From Blasia pusilla (Eukaryota; Marchantiophyta; Marchantiopsida; Blasiales), in NCBI GenBank assembly GCA_050084515.1, contig CM114272.1, positions 60,760,001 to 60,824,000 of the forward strand: a DNA stretch of 64,000 nucleotides, in the 5' to 3' direction. The position numbers and the translations under genes are program-made. This document shows, in pieces, positions 22,244 through 33,382 of the stretch (position 1 is its first letter; each line of letters starts with the position of its first letter). A model generated the notes under the pieces. That model was not told the DNA's origin. It did no database searches and saw only the letters and a list, made by a program, of their open reading frames with translations.

Positions 22244-22471
22244 CTATACACATCTCGGACACATCCATCGTCCCGTGGGAACCACATCAAGAGGGGGGGT
22301 CAGACATGACATATGCCACCCTCGAGAACAACCATCACATACCAACATGGTGGCTGCACCCCTCACAGATCCGCACAACATACACCTCAAGCTTGCAGGT
22401 ACCACTGCCAAGCTCGGATCCACCGTCCCATCTACGTTCGGAAGATAACATCGCGCACATGATCTTTCCAA
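22244..22471 (-). pseudogene. PHD-type zinc finger at the C-terminus of the gypsy Pol, frameshifted from integrase
   Basis: PHD fingers read histone H3 tails. The minus frame shows the C4HC3 pattern: CMLCG, then CDGCSRGWHMSC and CPRC, with a Trp (RWMCPRC) two residues before the last Cys pair, as in true PHD fingers. An upstream segment, CARCYLPNVDGTVDP, joins it to the integrase end. The integrase frame (to 22432) runs past the start of this frame by about 40 nt, so a single-base change near 22450 has split an ancestral integrase-PHD fusion. The finger stands where chromoviruses carry a chromodomain. The stop codon is at 22246-22244. Confidence 0.8.
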
Positions 22472-24090
22472 ACCATACCATCTCGTCCCTCCAACATGAG
22501 GACTCCGGTCGGTAATACCTCGCGCACACGTAGGATCGTGCGCCCTGCAGTGACATCTAGCGTTATGGGTGCCGCCTGCTGTACATACACGTAATCTCCA
22601 AGATGAAACCTCCTAATCCCTGGACGATAACCTCCTCCACGAATGGTCGCGTACCTCAATGTATCTCTATGCTGGGCAATAGCTAAGTTCTCAAAGGCCA
22701 TAGGCATAACTCTACGAAAAACTTCTGCCCTCTGAGAACATGCTTGCACCCACACATCTGGATCATCAAGATCTAACACCTCCGCTATGTCACATCGAAT
22801 CGCTGCAGGTAAATCTGGCTCTCTCCCAATGAGCAAAAAGTACGGTGAAAATGACGCCAAGGATGCTTGCCGACTAAAGCGTTAACCCATAGCCAACCAT
22901 GGCAACTGTAGGTCCCACTCCCTCAACTGTCCCCGTTGCAAGCCATACTTGCGCAATCCTCTCTTCACCGTCTGTACCACTCTCTCCGCCAATCCATCCG
23001 CCTCAGGATGATCCCTGGACGTGGTGCGGTGATCTATCAGCGCCTGATCATACAAGGCCTGAAAATCTCCGTTGAACTCGGTACCCTGGTCAGTCAACAC
23101 CTCCGCCGGTGCACCAAAATGACTAAGCACACGATCTAGAAACGCATAAGTTGTTCCCTCGCTCACCTTGTCTGGTAGTGCCACTAACTCTATCCACTTG
23201 GAGAAATGCTCCACCATGACCAATACGTACCTATGATGACGCCCTGTCAATGGCAAAGGTCCCGCAAAGTCTAAACTCCACCGATAACCTAAACCCATAA
23301 TCGGCAAAGGATGTAACTGCGGAGTGGGAGCATTGAAGGATGCTTGCACTCTGTCACATACCATACATCTGGCCACAAACAGCTGTACCCCAGTATGCAT
23401 GCCGCACCACCAATACTGAACCTGGAGTAAGCTGTAAGTACGCTTTACTCCAAAATGTACCAACTCCTCATGGGCATGTCGCACTACACGTGCTCGCTGG
23501 GAAGGATGAGGTACCACTCGTATCCTACCATCTCCCCATACCCGTAAAATGTGAGTCCCCTCCCACCTGAACCTCTTGGCTCTCTGTAGGATCCGATCCC
23601 GCTCCCTAGCACTCACTGTACTCGCAATGACGCCAATGCGCAAGAAGTCCACAACCTCCACGTCGTCATGGATATCACGACCACCTGTCGCCTCCTCACT
23701 AACCTCCGGATCCAAAGACTCATCATCCAACCCCACCATTGGAGTCATCACCTGTGGCTGACCTGCCATAGTCAACCAACAAAGATAGGCAGATGCATGC
23801 CAACCGGGCACCATCTCCTCATCACTCTCTCCGTGCCATCGAGCTCCCGTGACATCTCTCTGACTCAGACATGGGTTACGACTCAACCCATCCGCATCCT
23901 GGTTCAGCCGACCTGGCCTATGAACCACCTCAAACTCATACTCTTGTAGTAATAGAGCCCACCTGGCAAGCTTTCTCGTAAGCTTTTCGGACTCCATCAA
24001 CCACTTCAACGGCTGATGATCAGGGATAAGTGTGAAAGGGTTGCCAAATAAATAGCACCTAAAATGTGCCACGGCCCACACTGCAGCCAA
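22432..24090 (-). pseudogene. RNase H end and integrase of the inner gypsy element, one internal stop
   Basis: The frame from 24090 to 22882 (402 codons) begins in the RNase H domain (AAVWAVAHFRCYLFG) and passes through its HRPGRLNQDADGLSR end. It then has the integrase zinc-binding region (HAHEELVHFGVKRTYSLLQ with CMVCDRV) and the catalytic core: SLDFAGPL, TDQGTEFNG and a Glu in HPEADGLAERVVQ, so the D,D,E triad is present. A TAA follows WLAMG; the same frame resumes to 22432 with SPYFLLIGREPDLPAAI and a C-terminal part with GDYVYVQQ and GVLMLEGRDG. Integrase inserts the cDNA copy into host chromatin. One stop and a frameshift to the PHD part make this copy defective. Confidence 0.88.
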
Positions 24091-24614
24091 GCACTCTCCC
24101 TCGTAGGAGCTGTACTTTGCCTCTGCAATGTTGTTCGATCGACTGCGTAAGCCACAACGAACTCCCTCTCCTTGTCATCCCTCTGAGTAAGCACTGCTCC
24201 TAGACCCAACATGCTCCAATCCGTATGTAACTGGAATGGGCGACCCCTAACCGGTCTCTGTAAAATGGGTGAGGACGTCAACCTGTCCTTGAGCTCCTGA
24301 AATGCTCGCTCCTGATCATCTCCCCACAACCACACGTGATCAAGTCTCGTCAACAAGGTCAAAGACTTTGCAATCGCACTAAAACCCTTGACATACCGTC
24401 GATAGAAGTTCGCCAGTCCAAGAAATGCTCGGACTCGACTCACATCTGTAGGGCGTGGAATCTTTGCAATAGCCTCTACCTTTGTCTGCTGAACGCCACT
24501 GCTCGCTCTATGGCCGGTCGAGCTGGCATATCTACCAACTTTGCCGCCGCCAAGATGCCATGAATTGGGGAACGCCCAAAGACCGGCTCGAGGGCAAGTC
24601 CACCACCTCCTCAA
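24006..24614 (-). pseudogene. Reverse transcriptase thumb and RNase H start, truncated and frameshifted
   Basis: The minus frame holds AFLGLANFYRRYVKGFSAIA, typical of the gypsy RT thumb, followed by WGDDQERAFQELKDRLTSSP and the RNase H beginning PFQLHTDWSMLGLGAVLTQ. After EFVVAYA it loses homology (about 24150) while the neighbouring frame takes up the RNase H, so there is a frameshift inside RNase H. There are no RT fingers or palm and no YXDD upstream: the sequence before VEAIAKIPRP is gag-derived. Confidence 0.82.
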
Positions 24615-26493
24615 CTACCTCTGAACAAGAAGCAGTCATCTCTCCACGCTCACACAACGTGGCGGCCAACCGGAACACCTCAGCTGGTCCAACTCCCAAC
24701 GTCGCCAACTCTAAGGCAGAAAATAGCGGAGTCTGACTCACTCTAGTGGCCACCTCCAACACTATAGTCGACACTGACTCCACTCGAGCCGGCATAGGAG
24801 TTGCCACTCCAACTCCTCGTGACGTCGACGTAGGTGCCTGAACTGTAGGCACCGCTGGTCGTCGAGGCACCATCGATGGTGTGTGTAGTGCCTCCGACAA
24901 TGTGAACGACTATGGAACCTTGGCCTGCCGCCCATCGGTCCCCTCTGGTGGGTCAATCTCAACTCCACCTCTCGATGGCTCGGTGCCTCTCGCAGCACCC
25001 CGAGTCACCACTGCAACTGCCTCAACCTGGGCTGCACTATACATGAATCCCATATTGAAGAGATCCTCACCCGGGTCAGGGTAAGAGGTAGAGACTGGAG
25101 TCACACTAGCTGATCGCAGCCTCCGTGCCTTCCCTAAGCTGCATCATCGTCATGGCAGCAATCCCGCTTCCAATCGATCGATGCGTGAGAGAAGCGCCGG
25201 CTCGGTGCTCTGCTCCATCTCTCTCCGGCTGGTGGTGGTCCTCTACCACCACGCCCGGGGAAGAACTCCGGACCTCCTCCGGGACGGCCGCCCCAGGCCC
25301 TCGGCCTACCTCGGCGTGCCCCTCGGCGAAGGTCAAAACATCTATCCCTAGTGTGACCATATCGTGGCAATGGTCACACCGGGTGGTGGTGGGGCCATCC
25401 TCTGTGGCTCTGCGCAATCGAGGCGCTGGTGGTCCTCTCCCATGCTTTGTGGGCGCTCTCTCGCCTATGGGCCCATCCACACGTCCAACAAGACCACATC
25501 GGTCCTGCTGGGCAACATATGTAGGTGCGGTCGTTGCCTCATAGGCTCACGTACCCGTACTGCTCGCCGCTCTCTAGGCACACCGCCCGCCTCCGGTCCA
25601 TCGGTCACTACTGCGCTCACTCATGTTGGCACCGGTGGGGTCAGCCACTCTTTCATTGGCTTTTGGAGTTTCGTGGGACCCGTTTATGACTATTCCAAAC
25701 GACTCTCGAGAAAATCCAACGGTCACTACCATGCAAGTTCCTCACTCATGTTGAGCTCAATACGCTTCCTCTTGGTTTTGACAACTCAAAGACCACCTTC
25801 AATGTGGACTTTTTGTTGTGAATCAAGACCGCAATCTCGAACTCTCCTCCGAATATCTCATCCAAGTTCTCGGTCCGTAACCCGTACCATGTGGACTTTC
25901 TTTGGGATCGATCGACCGCGCCTCGTTCTCGGTCCTCAACTCCAAACGTAGCAATGATCGGCGTCCTCATGCGTGTGAATGCCTCTCTCGGACTCTCACC
26001 CAATCGCCGCTGAAAATCTGTAGACTCTTGACTTGTCGGTGCGTCAGACGCCTGGTAGCTCTTCCCCAAGCTGTCGGAAGAACTCCCTTTGTGGGGCTGG
26101 CTGGGTGGCCCTCTACCACTGAGGTCTCGCCACATCGCTGTGTCACCGCCCTCCTCTCCATCTAGTCTCCGGTGATGGTGTGGTCTCTCTCCTCTCACAA
26201 TCCCATCATATGCCTCGCGACCACTAGTGGACACATACCCGGAGCCCAATACATCCTCAAGGCATCGATCTCACTGAATATAGTGATCGGAACTCCATGT
26301 AGTCATCCATCGGAGGACCCTCCAATCTTTGGAACAACCCCTTCCATGCCATGAAAGGGTTGAACGTGTCGGGTCCGTATCTCCTGGAAGTCGCACCATG
26401 TGTCGAACTCTGGATGAAATCATCTAAGTCGATGGTGCCCTTGCATCCAGAAACGACGATGCCCCGATGGCCCATGTCGCCCATCTCCGCCAA
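24532..26493 (-). pseudogene. Gag remnants of the inner gypsy element
   Basis: Gag-like pieces lie in several frames. Capsid-type GTIDLDDFI and FNPFMAWKGLFQRLE (26493-26257) match the outer element's gag. A basic region follows with a CCHC zinc knuckle at about 25370-25325, split between two frames: CDHC in one and YGHTRDRC in the next. The distal part, 25104-24532, has VEAVAVVTRGAA and AEVFRLAAT, which recur in the outer element at 28348-28836. Gag packages the element RNA. Frameshifts and stops make it non-functional. Confidence 0.65.
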
Positions 26494-27724
26494 GTACTAT
26501 CGTCTCTGTCGGTGATCTCGTCACGGCACCCGTGTCGATGATGACAATCCGAGCCACGGATGGATGTCGCGGGAGCTCCTCACCGTAACCCCTCGGTATC
26601 TCACTCCACTCCGTGTCACACCACTACTATCGCAGCTACCCCCGTTCTTCCGAACCCTGGAAGAACGCCGTGATGACAAACCCTGTCTCACCCTCTGAAG
26701 CACTCAGACTCACCTATGCTAACGTCAATCCCGTGATGACATACCGGCCTCACGCACGCTCAACACTCGGGCTCACCATGAGCCTCCCAACCGACTCACC
26801 TAACCTAGCGACACACTCCGGGTCATACACGCGACCCTACTCGGCAACCGCAAATATATCCACCAACATGCTACACATGAAAAGAATCTACACTCGTCAC
26901 CATCATCGCACCCATCTAGCACCGGCTACTACCCGATACCCAAAGACTCTCAATCACACATGACAAGTGCGGGAAAAGGGACTCGAATGGGTAACTGATC
27001 ACGCCCTACAACTTTGGCTGCACCGTCAATATGCATTCCTCCACATGATATGACAATCTCCGCCACATAACACTCCCTCGACCAACACGCCGATCCTCCC
27101 GAATCAACAGATGGACAACCCGTCGGCATCATGCACACCCCTCCAGCAGTAAACTCTTGCAACGCCCTATGCGCGCCTCAAAACATCATGTCACGCCCAT
27201 TTGTCCAACTTGTCGATCACTCAACACGTTGACATCCTCCCTGCCCTCACGTTGCCCATGCGCACCGCGTTCGCCGGACCGACCTCGTCCGTCCTACCAC
27301 GTATCGACAAGCTGCCCAACCGCCGTCGGTGCTACCACGTCGGAGGGGGAAGAAATTTTGGACCCGCGGCCCTATCGCGGGCCCCTTGGGCCCTAAATGC
27401 TGGGGGCATGAACGCGAACCTATGCTCTAGCCGCTTTACTTGACCCCGGTGGCCGCAAGACCCAAACTGCCCGTTCCTTCTCTCTCGACGCCTTCACTTG
27501 CGTACACCCGACGCCCCACCACACGCTATATTTGGCTGCTGTCCCCCAACAATCTGCACCAGCAAAATCTGAGAAAAATGGACAGCGCTTCCGCCCACGG
27601 CCTTCTGAACAGAAAAATGACACAAAAATGGCACACATACGTCTCCAGGGGCTCCCCAACCGAGGCAACTCGCTTGCCTACCTGCAAACAACGAATTCCC
27701 ACCAGCCCCCTGAGATCTTTCTCA
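26494..27724 (-). other. Leader region of the inner gypsy element, no gene seen
   Basis: This lies between the gag start and the right (5') LTR of the minus-strand element. It is GC-rich in places (27340-27480), with short overlapping frames on both strands and no recognisable domain. A primer-binding site was looked for just inside the LTR at 27724 and none was convincing. Confidence 0.5.
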
Positions 27725-28218
27725 TGTAAAAATAAAGAGTAGTAAAAACGGCACACCCGGCCTAAAACTCCACTCCTCAATCTACATCGGCATATCGAGC
27801 CTCGTCCACCTTGTGCTATCAAGGAATCCGGACGCTAGCACCTAATCCTAGCTCACACACATACAAGGGAGGTGCTCCAACGGCCCAACATGAGAAAGAT
27901 GGCTTAAGAAAGCCATCTTCCTCTCTTATATAGGTTGGGAAGAGCCAAAAGGCTCTTCTCCTAAAAAAATTCCCTTTCTTTGGTAACCTGTGTGCACAGG
28001 TTACCAGGAGCAGGTGACCTGGTCAACAAGTCACCCGGCTGTAAAAGACCTCAACAGGAAAGTCGTCAGAAACGACTTTCCTGACGCAATGGACCTATCC
28101 TCAACCTCATCCGACACTGTGGGACAAAGTTACACTCAAGATAGTCCGCAAGATAGTCCGCTGGCTCCTACGCCCTATCCACGATAGATCTCGGCCTATC
28201 GGCTACTCAGATGTGACA
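27725..28218 (-). repeat. Long terminal repeat (family 1), high-coordinate (5') copy of the inner element
   Basis: It starts TGTAAAAATAAAGAG and ends ATGTGACA, aligning with 21545-22027. It carries an extra 11-bp AAGATAGTCCG duplication near 28140-28155 and the same inverted repeats (GGTAACCTGTG/CACAGGTTACC at 27982-28005). The 5' flank of the element at 28219 is AGGG. It lacks the 49-bp start found in the partner LTR. Confidence 0.8.
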
Positions 28219-29657
28219 AGGGCATCTCCGCCATCCTAGTAGCCGCAGCCTGCCATGAGTCTAACGTGGACGGCCCGAGCATCAGCTCCAAGCGCAGGTC
28301 CATCACCTCCTCTGCAATCACCTCTCAAAGTGATGCTGGAACTCCAACTACACGCTCCAACATCCCGCCGGGGTGTTCCGTCTAGCGGCCAGCCGGAACA
28401 CCTCGGCGGGTGTACCTCCCAATGTCATAACATCGGAAGCAAAAAATAGCGGAGCACGGTACACCATCGTGGCCGCCCCCAACATCGTACTCGACACATG
28501 CTCCTCGTGAGCATCAACAATAGGAGTCGTCGTACTCGTTTCTCCCATGGCCCTCCGTGCCTGCACACCAATAACATCACCCACTCTCCGGGAACTTTGA
28601 TCAGGACCCATCGATGGGGTCCTCATTACCTCGGACAACGTGAAAGACTGAGGAAGCCTGGTCTGTTTCTTGGCTTGCCCTAATTTTGGATCCAACTCTA
28701 CGGCTGCTCCACGCGTCACAATTGCGGCGGCCTCCATCTGGGCAACCCCGCACATCCAACCAGGATCCTCCACATCTCTAGCTATTCCATATGATGTCGA
28801 TGCCACGGATCCGACATCGGGTAATCTCAATGCCATAGCAACAATCTGCTCATGTAGCTGTTGTATCTAAGCAGCCATCCCAGCCTCACGCTTGGCATCT
28901 CCCTCTACGCGTCTAGGTGGTGGGACTCTACCTCTTCCACGTGCAGCTCTACCACCCTGTCGGGCAACTCCAGCTCCTCGTCCCCCACCAAGACCACCAG
29001 ATGCACGATTTAGAGATCAACCGACGCCTCTGTCACCCCCTGAGTGACGTTGATCAACCAATGCAAGCGAGTGTAAGCCTCACGCAAACTCTCACCCGGC
29101 GCCTCTGGAAGTTGTGGATGCTGCGCAACTTCTCCGTCCGTACCCCTTGGTAGCTCGTCCTCAAATGAGCGAAGAACTCAACCACGGGGTTGAACCTAGG
29201 ACAAACCCGACTAGACGGTGCAATTGACCCCTCCTAAAACATCACTAGTGGAAGAGGAAGTAGCCTCTCCTCACTCCTCCTCCTCATCTGGGAACGGCTC
29301 CGTCCATGACACATAGTGTGAGTCATAGTAGAGTCGCCATGCCTCAATCTCCTGGGCATATCTGTGGGAGAACTCACGGTAATTGTCCATGAGTGCCCCG
29401 TCTAAATGCTGAAACATACCATTCCATGATGTAAACGGGTTGAACTCTCTAGAGTTCCAAGCCCGTTGTGAGTCACACCAACTTCTAAACTCTGCAATGA
29501 AGTCGTGTAGCTCTATGGTGCCTACAACACCCGAAAACCTATGCGGTCCTCTACCTTGGTCGTCCATCTCGTACACCCAACTAGTAGGACCACTCAATGT
29601 GTACGGTGGATCACTAACACACTCCTCTACACGTTCCTCCTCGTCTGATGATGACAC
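28219..29657 (-). pseudogene. Gag remnants of the outer gypsy element
   Basis: The frame 29657-29271 (128 codons) has an acidic start (SSSDEEERVEECV), then GTIELHDFIAEFRSW and FNPFTSWNGMFQHLDGALMD, matching the gag of the inner element. The frame 28836-28348 carries MEAAAIVTRGAA and TPAEVFRLAARR, matching the distal gag. The sequence between is frameshifted. The reading ends where the inner element is inserted and should resume in the protease at 21440. Confidence 0.65.
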
Positions 29658-31310
29658 AGAAGGAGATCGAGTTGGTCTCTCACGTGGAGACCCTCGAAAC
29701 CTCGCACCACTCTGGGTAAACCCTCTAGAGCTACTCTTAGGTCCACTACCTCGCCTCTCAAAATCCCGAAAAGACGTTGTGATGGCCCTCGTGCCCCTCT
29801 CACACGATCACTCTCAATCTTGCAAGTTATCCCTCAATCATTAAAACTAAACATGTGGCACTCAATCTACACTCTCTCACTAAGACGTGCGCGGTGCGGC
29901 AACAAGCGGCGCGGTCCAAAAAATCAACCGATCTATCGTCTCATCGACAAACCATCATGAACTATGGAAATCCCACATAGATCTATATCTCCTAAACCCA
30001 TACATCATTGATACTCTCAGCATCATCACAAAATCCAATATCCCAAATACCTTCCCAATATCCGAAAATCTCTCACACGTGTAGGGTAAGAGACCAGAAT
30101 GGATAACTTGACAATAATGTCGACGTCGCTCCTCGGAAATTGAAAATCTTGACCCCAACCCGGTCGTGAAGATAAATCCTCCAATGATCAAGTCGTACTC
30201 CTCTCGTAGTGACACTGCTCAAACCTCCTTGATGTGCGGTGGAAGTTCAGCCGTCCGGTGCAGCACGGAATGACTACAAATGACATGACACTCGGGAATG
30301 GGGTGCGGCACTCGGCGGCATACTCTCCTCAATCAGAAATTCATACGCTCTGCTCCTTAATGAAGGAGTGGCTCTGTGATCGAGACGGTGCGGTGTGGCC
30401 ATAAGCGGCACGACACGACAATCGGCGGCGCGTTGCGGCTACGGGCGTCACGACACGATACTCGATCGTCGTCGAGCGGCTACCAATCACAACATAGCAA
30501 CATAAAATGAAAACTCAAACACCATAACCCGAGGTCACCTGCCTTCAGTGGTTGATGAAAAAACTACGATGACGGTGGCGGCCAAACCAAAGTACGTGGT
30601 GGTGGCGCAAGTCAGAGTATCATCGGTGGTTGTGGACGACCCTCCACTCCGTAATGGCGGAAATGGCAACCAAAGGGTGGAAAACGGCCGAACGCGGCTT
30701 TGAGTAGCTCCAAGCGGCGGCAGCGGTTGACAATAGACCATTGACGGTGACGGTTGACCGTCGACGGGTGGTTTAGGGTTTGAACAATTTAACCCTAAAA
30801 ATGGCCTAGCAATGGCAGTTTTGCAAGAATGACCATAAATTTTTGTTCGCAGCTCTAAATTGTGCACCATTTTTTCACAGCGTGCATAGCCTTACGATGT
30901 ACAACGGCGTTAAAAAATATTTTGAATCAAATATTTCAGTAAAAACTGACGGGGATTTTTGTAAAGCCCATTGTCTCTTTCTCCTACACAAAATTTGGCA
31001 CCGCTTCTGTGCTGATTTCTCTCAACAAAAATGTGAATCAGCAAGCCACATGGTGCTCTTGAGAGCAACGGCATGGAGCAATCCGCCCCATACTCAATTC
31101 CTATAAAAAATTGGGCATCGCTTCCGCGTGCCACTCTCCCGTACAAAAAATCAGCGAAGCAAAACAAAAATCTAACACGGCTCTTGCTCCGATGAGCACT
31201 CCCATGAGCCATGAAGGAGGGAACATGGTCCCCCAACCTACACCAAACATCGAGCAACCAGCGAGCTCCCCATGAAGCTCTCTCACTCATTCATTCTCTC
31301 TTTGTAAAAT
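29658..31310 (-). other. Leader region of the outer gypsy element, no gene seen
   Basis: This runs from the gag start to the right LTR piece. A GC-rich segment at about 30380-30780 contains repeated GGCGGC and CGGCGCG-like words. Reading frames on both strands are short and lack recognisable domains. The join to the LTR piece at 31311 is abrupt: the first 160 bp of the LTR are missing here. Confidence 0.45.
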
Positions 31311-31833
31311 AAGATCCAATCTCTCTTACCACACCATAGTTCTCACATGTGTGTACTCTCACATGTCTCTCTCAATGTCAAACCAAACCCACTCTCCTAA
31401 TGAGAGGCTTGGGTTACACACTCAAGGCAAGCAAGACCATAGCTCCGCCGCCTCATGCCAAGAGGTTCAACAAAGAGAGAATGGCCTCTCAAGCTCTCTC
31501 TCTCTCTCCTTGAGGTATATCCCTCCCCTCTCCCAAGCTTTCTCAATGGTAACCTATGCTCCCAAGTCACCTTCTTGGCTCTTGACCTGATGTAAGAGGT
31601 CAAGGGCCCATTACCAAAAATAGAAAGTTGACCATATACTCAAAATGGTACGTACATAAAATAGTAAGTTTCTCAATATGGCTCCAAATGAGCCGCAACG
31701 AACGGGAAACTTGCTCTCTCAGGTTTCCCGGGGCCTCAACAGGTCATCCTCGACCTATTGAGCCTGTCCTCCACTACTCATGAAGGCGCCCTACTAGATC
31801 TCACCGATCTATCCTAAAAGACGTGACCAGATT
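31311..31833 (-). repeat. LTR (family 2), high-coordinate copy of the outer element, truncated
   Basis: It aligns with about 32875-33381 over its whole length (AAGATCCAATCTCTCT start; shared CTCATGCCAAGAGGTTCAAC, AAAATGGTAC and CAGGTCATCCTCGACCT). It ends GACGTGACC. It contains the short inverted repeats GGGAAAC/GTTTCCC and AGGTC/GACCT, like the other LTR copies. Confidence 0.78.
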
Positions 31834-32183
31834 GAGTCTCTATAAGTACATCTGAAATATTCTCCTATGTTCTAGTCTTTTATGATAATTAACAAAATGC
31901 ATTATATGATCAAAGATTAATATTATTGAATCGCTATTATTTGACTATGTTATCCATAAGGAACTACATGTTTGCAAACCATCATCATATTCAAAGTTAG
32001 ACAAGGTCACAAATACTAGAATATGCAAATTAATCTTCCTATTTGAATCAAACACGTAGCTTGACCATGTAATTGATGAATTTTCTCATAAGTGGACATA
32101 CTTTAGAGCTCGATGGGAAAATATAAATTCCGTACCTTATATTCAATCCTCTTATACTACTTCTCTAGGGAGCCCATATAAAC

Positions 32184-32360
32184 ATGCAACATGTTACCAA
32201 TGCTGATTGGTCTTATTACCTCATTGAGTATGCACTAAAATATGAGCCTATTGATGCCCTTCATATTGATACTGAGGCTTCAAGACACCTTGGTCTTGAA
32301 GGGCTCGAAGAAATGCATCTCAAACTTGTGTCTGGAGCTGTGCTAAATAGATATGTATAA
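32184..32360 (+). other. Short open frame, 58 codons, protein-like but unrecognised
   Basis: An ATG at 32184 follows an AG at a pyrimidine-rich tract (CTTCTCTAG) and opens a frame containing ADWSYYLIEYALKYEPIDAL and HLGLEGLEEMHLKL, ending TAA at 32358-32360. Composition looks like a real protein segment (Glu/Leu rich, no low complexity). It sits among LTR fragments and may be an exon remnant of a host gene or transposon. I do not recognise the family. Confidence 0.3.
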
Positions 32361-32541
32361 ATAAATAAGGTCAAGATTTTTTTTGGACTCCACTTTTGCA
32401 GCTTTTAGATGGAAGTTCATAATATTCTCTACATGTCAAATGCTTTTTTTTAAAAGATTTCGAGGGAAGAACATATTTACTTCAATTCTAGGATCAAATT
32501 TTAAAGCATATCTAATAGTGATGAGGTATGTGCATCGCCAC

Positions 32542-32628
32542 TGTCATGCGCATACACATCGCTACATAACATACATCACTGTCATCGAACACACACACAA
32601 ACACGCACGATCCCATGCTAACTCATGG
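32542..32628. repeat. LTR fragment (family 2), first 87 bp only
   Basis: TGTCATGCGCATACACATCG and the following CACACACACAAACACGCACG match the start of the LTR at 32740. It ends abruptly after ACTCATGG. Confidence 0.75.
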
Positions 32629-32739
32629 TCCTAGCATCTCCATACGTTGGATGTCATGCAAGTGGAGAAGAACATTACTAAAAATGTTGTGAAGACAATT
32701 TTTGGTATTGAGAACACCGTCAAGGTTAGGCGTGATATG
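32629..32739 (+). pseudogene. Fragment resembling CACTA (En/Spm, TNP2-type) transposase
   Basis: The plus frame reads TLDVMQVEKNITKNVVKTIF, then GIENTVKVRRDM, and runs into the LTR at 32740. TNP2-type transposases carry a H-x-M-H-x-EKN block of this form followed by a small hydrophobic stretch and RxDL. Only about 35 residues remain, so the call rests on one motif. It is cut by LTR sequence on both sides. Confidence 0.5.
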
Positions 32740-33382
32740 TGTCGTGCGCATACATATTGCTACACAACATACATCATTGTCACCAAACACACACACAAAC
32801 ACGCACGATCCCATGCTAACTCATGGCATCCAAACAACGAGACAAGAAGTACTAAAATATCTCCAATAAAAGTAAGATCCAATCTCTCTCTACACCATCT
32901 CACACCATAGCTCTCAAAGGTGTGCACTCTCTATCATGTCAAACTAAACCACTCTCCTAATGAGAGGCTTGGATTACACTCGCAAGGCAAGGGACCATAG
33001 CTCCTCCGCCTCATGCCAAGAGGTTCAACAAAGAGAGAATGAGCTCTCAAGCTCTCTCTCCTTGGGATATATACCCCTCCCCACTCCCAAGCTCTCTCCA
33101 TGGTAACCTATTCTCCCAAGTCACCTCCTTGGCTCTTGACCTGATGTAGGAGGTCAAAGGATACTTACCAAAAATAGAAAGGCGATCATATACTCAAAAT
33201 GGTACTTACCTAAAATAGTAAGTTCCTCAATATGGCTCCAAATGAGCCAAAACGAAGGGGAAACCTGCTCTCTCAGGTTTCTCGGGGCCTTAGCAGGTCA
33301 TCCTCGACCTCCTAGGCCTGTCCTCCACTACTCTTGAAGACGCTCTACTAGATCTCACCAATCTATCCTAAAGGACGTGACA
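32740..33382. repeat. Complete LTR (family 2), apparently solo
   Basis: This 643-bp unit begins TGTCGTGCGCATACATATTG and ends GGACGTGACA, with TG...CA ends. It contains all regions found in the partial copies at 19745-19908, 31311-31833 and 32542-32628. No internal retrotransposon sequence follows on either side, so it is probably a solo LTR left by recombination. Flanking bases (ATATG and CCACT) do not form a clear target duplication. Confidence 0.75.

Larger units (their letters stand above)
21496..28218 (-). mobile_element. Inner Ty3/gypsy LTR retrotransposon, deletion derivative, inserted in the outer element
   Basis: Two LTRs (21496-22027 and 27725-28218) bound a 5.7-kb interior whose genes read on the minus strand: gag remnants, the end of reverse transcriptase with RNase H, integrase, and a PHD finger. 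Gag passes almost directly into the RT thumb near 24560, so the protease, any methyltransferase and the RT fingers and palm with the YXDD box have been deleted. Stops and frameshifts also interrupt what remains, so the copy is non-autonomous. The two LTRs differ at only about a dozen sites by eye, which points to a fairly recent insertion. Flanking AGGG at both sides fits a short target duplication. No primer-binding site was recognised next to the right LTR. Confidence 0.8.
19745..31833 (-). mobile_element. Degenerate Ty3/gypsy LTR retrotransposon carrying a DNA methyltransferase (outer element), interrupted by a related element
   Basis: LTR-type sequence lies at both ends: a fragment at 19745-19908 and a larger piece at 31311-31833. 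Both align with the longer LTR at 32740-33382. Between them, on the minus strand, are gag remnants (29657 down to 28219), then the inner element 21496-28218, then protease (21440-21000) and a C5 methyltransferase (20715-19909). No RT, RNase H or integrase is left in this copy: the methyltransferase runs straight into LTR sequence at about 19908. The AGGG at 21492-21495 and 28219-28222, either side of the inner element, is compatible with a short target duplication, which supports one element being split. All coding parts contain stops. The leader 29658-31310 holds no recognised gene. Confidence 0.75.

Noticed and set aside
22432-22860. Chromodomain at the integrase end
   Set aside because: The segment after the integrase core shows a beta-rich GDYVYVQQ module but no aromatic-cage chromodomain pattern; the following finger fits PHD instead.
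25106-25951. Several long overlapping frames on both strands in the gag region (for example 25364-25951 plus)
   Set aside because: They are GC-rich shadows; the minus strand carries gag motifs in broken frames and the plus strand none.
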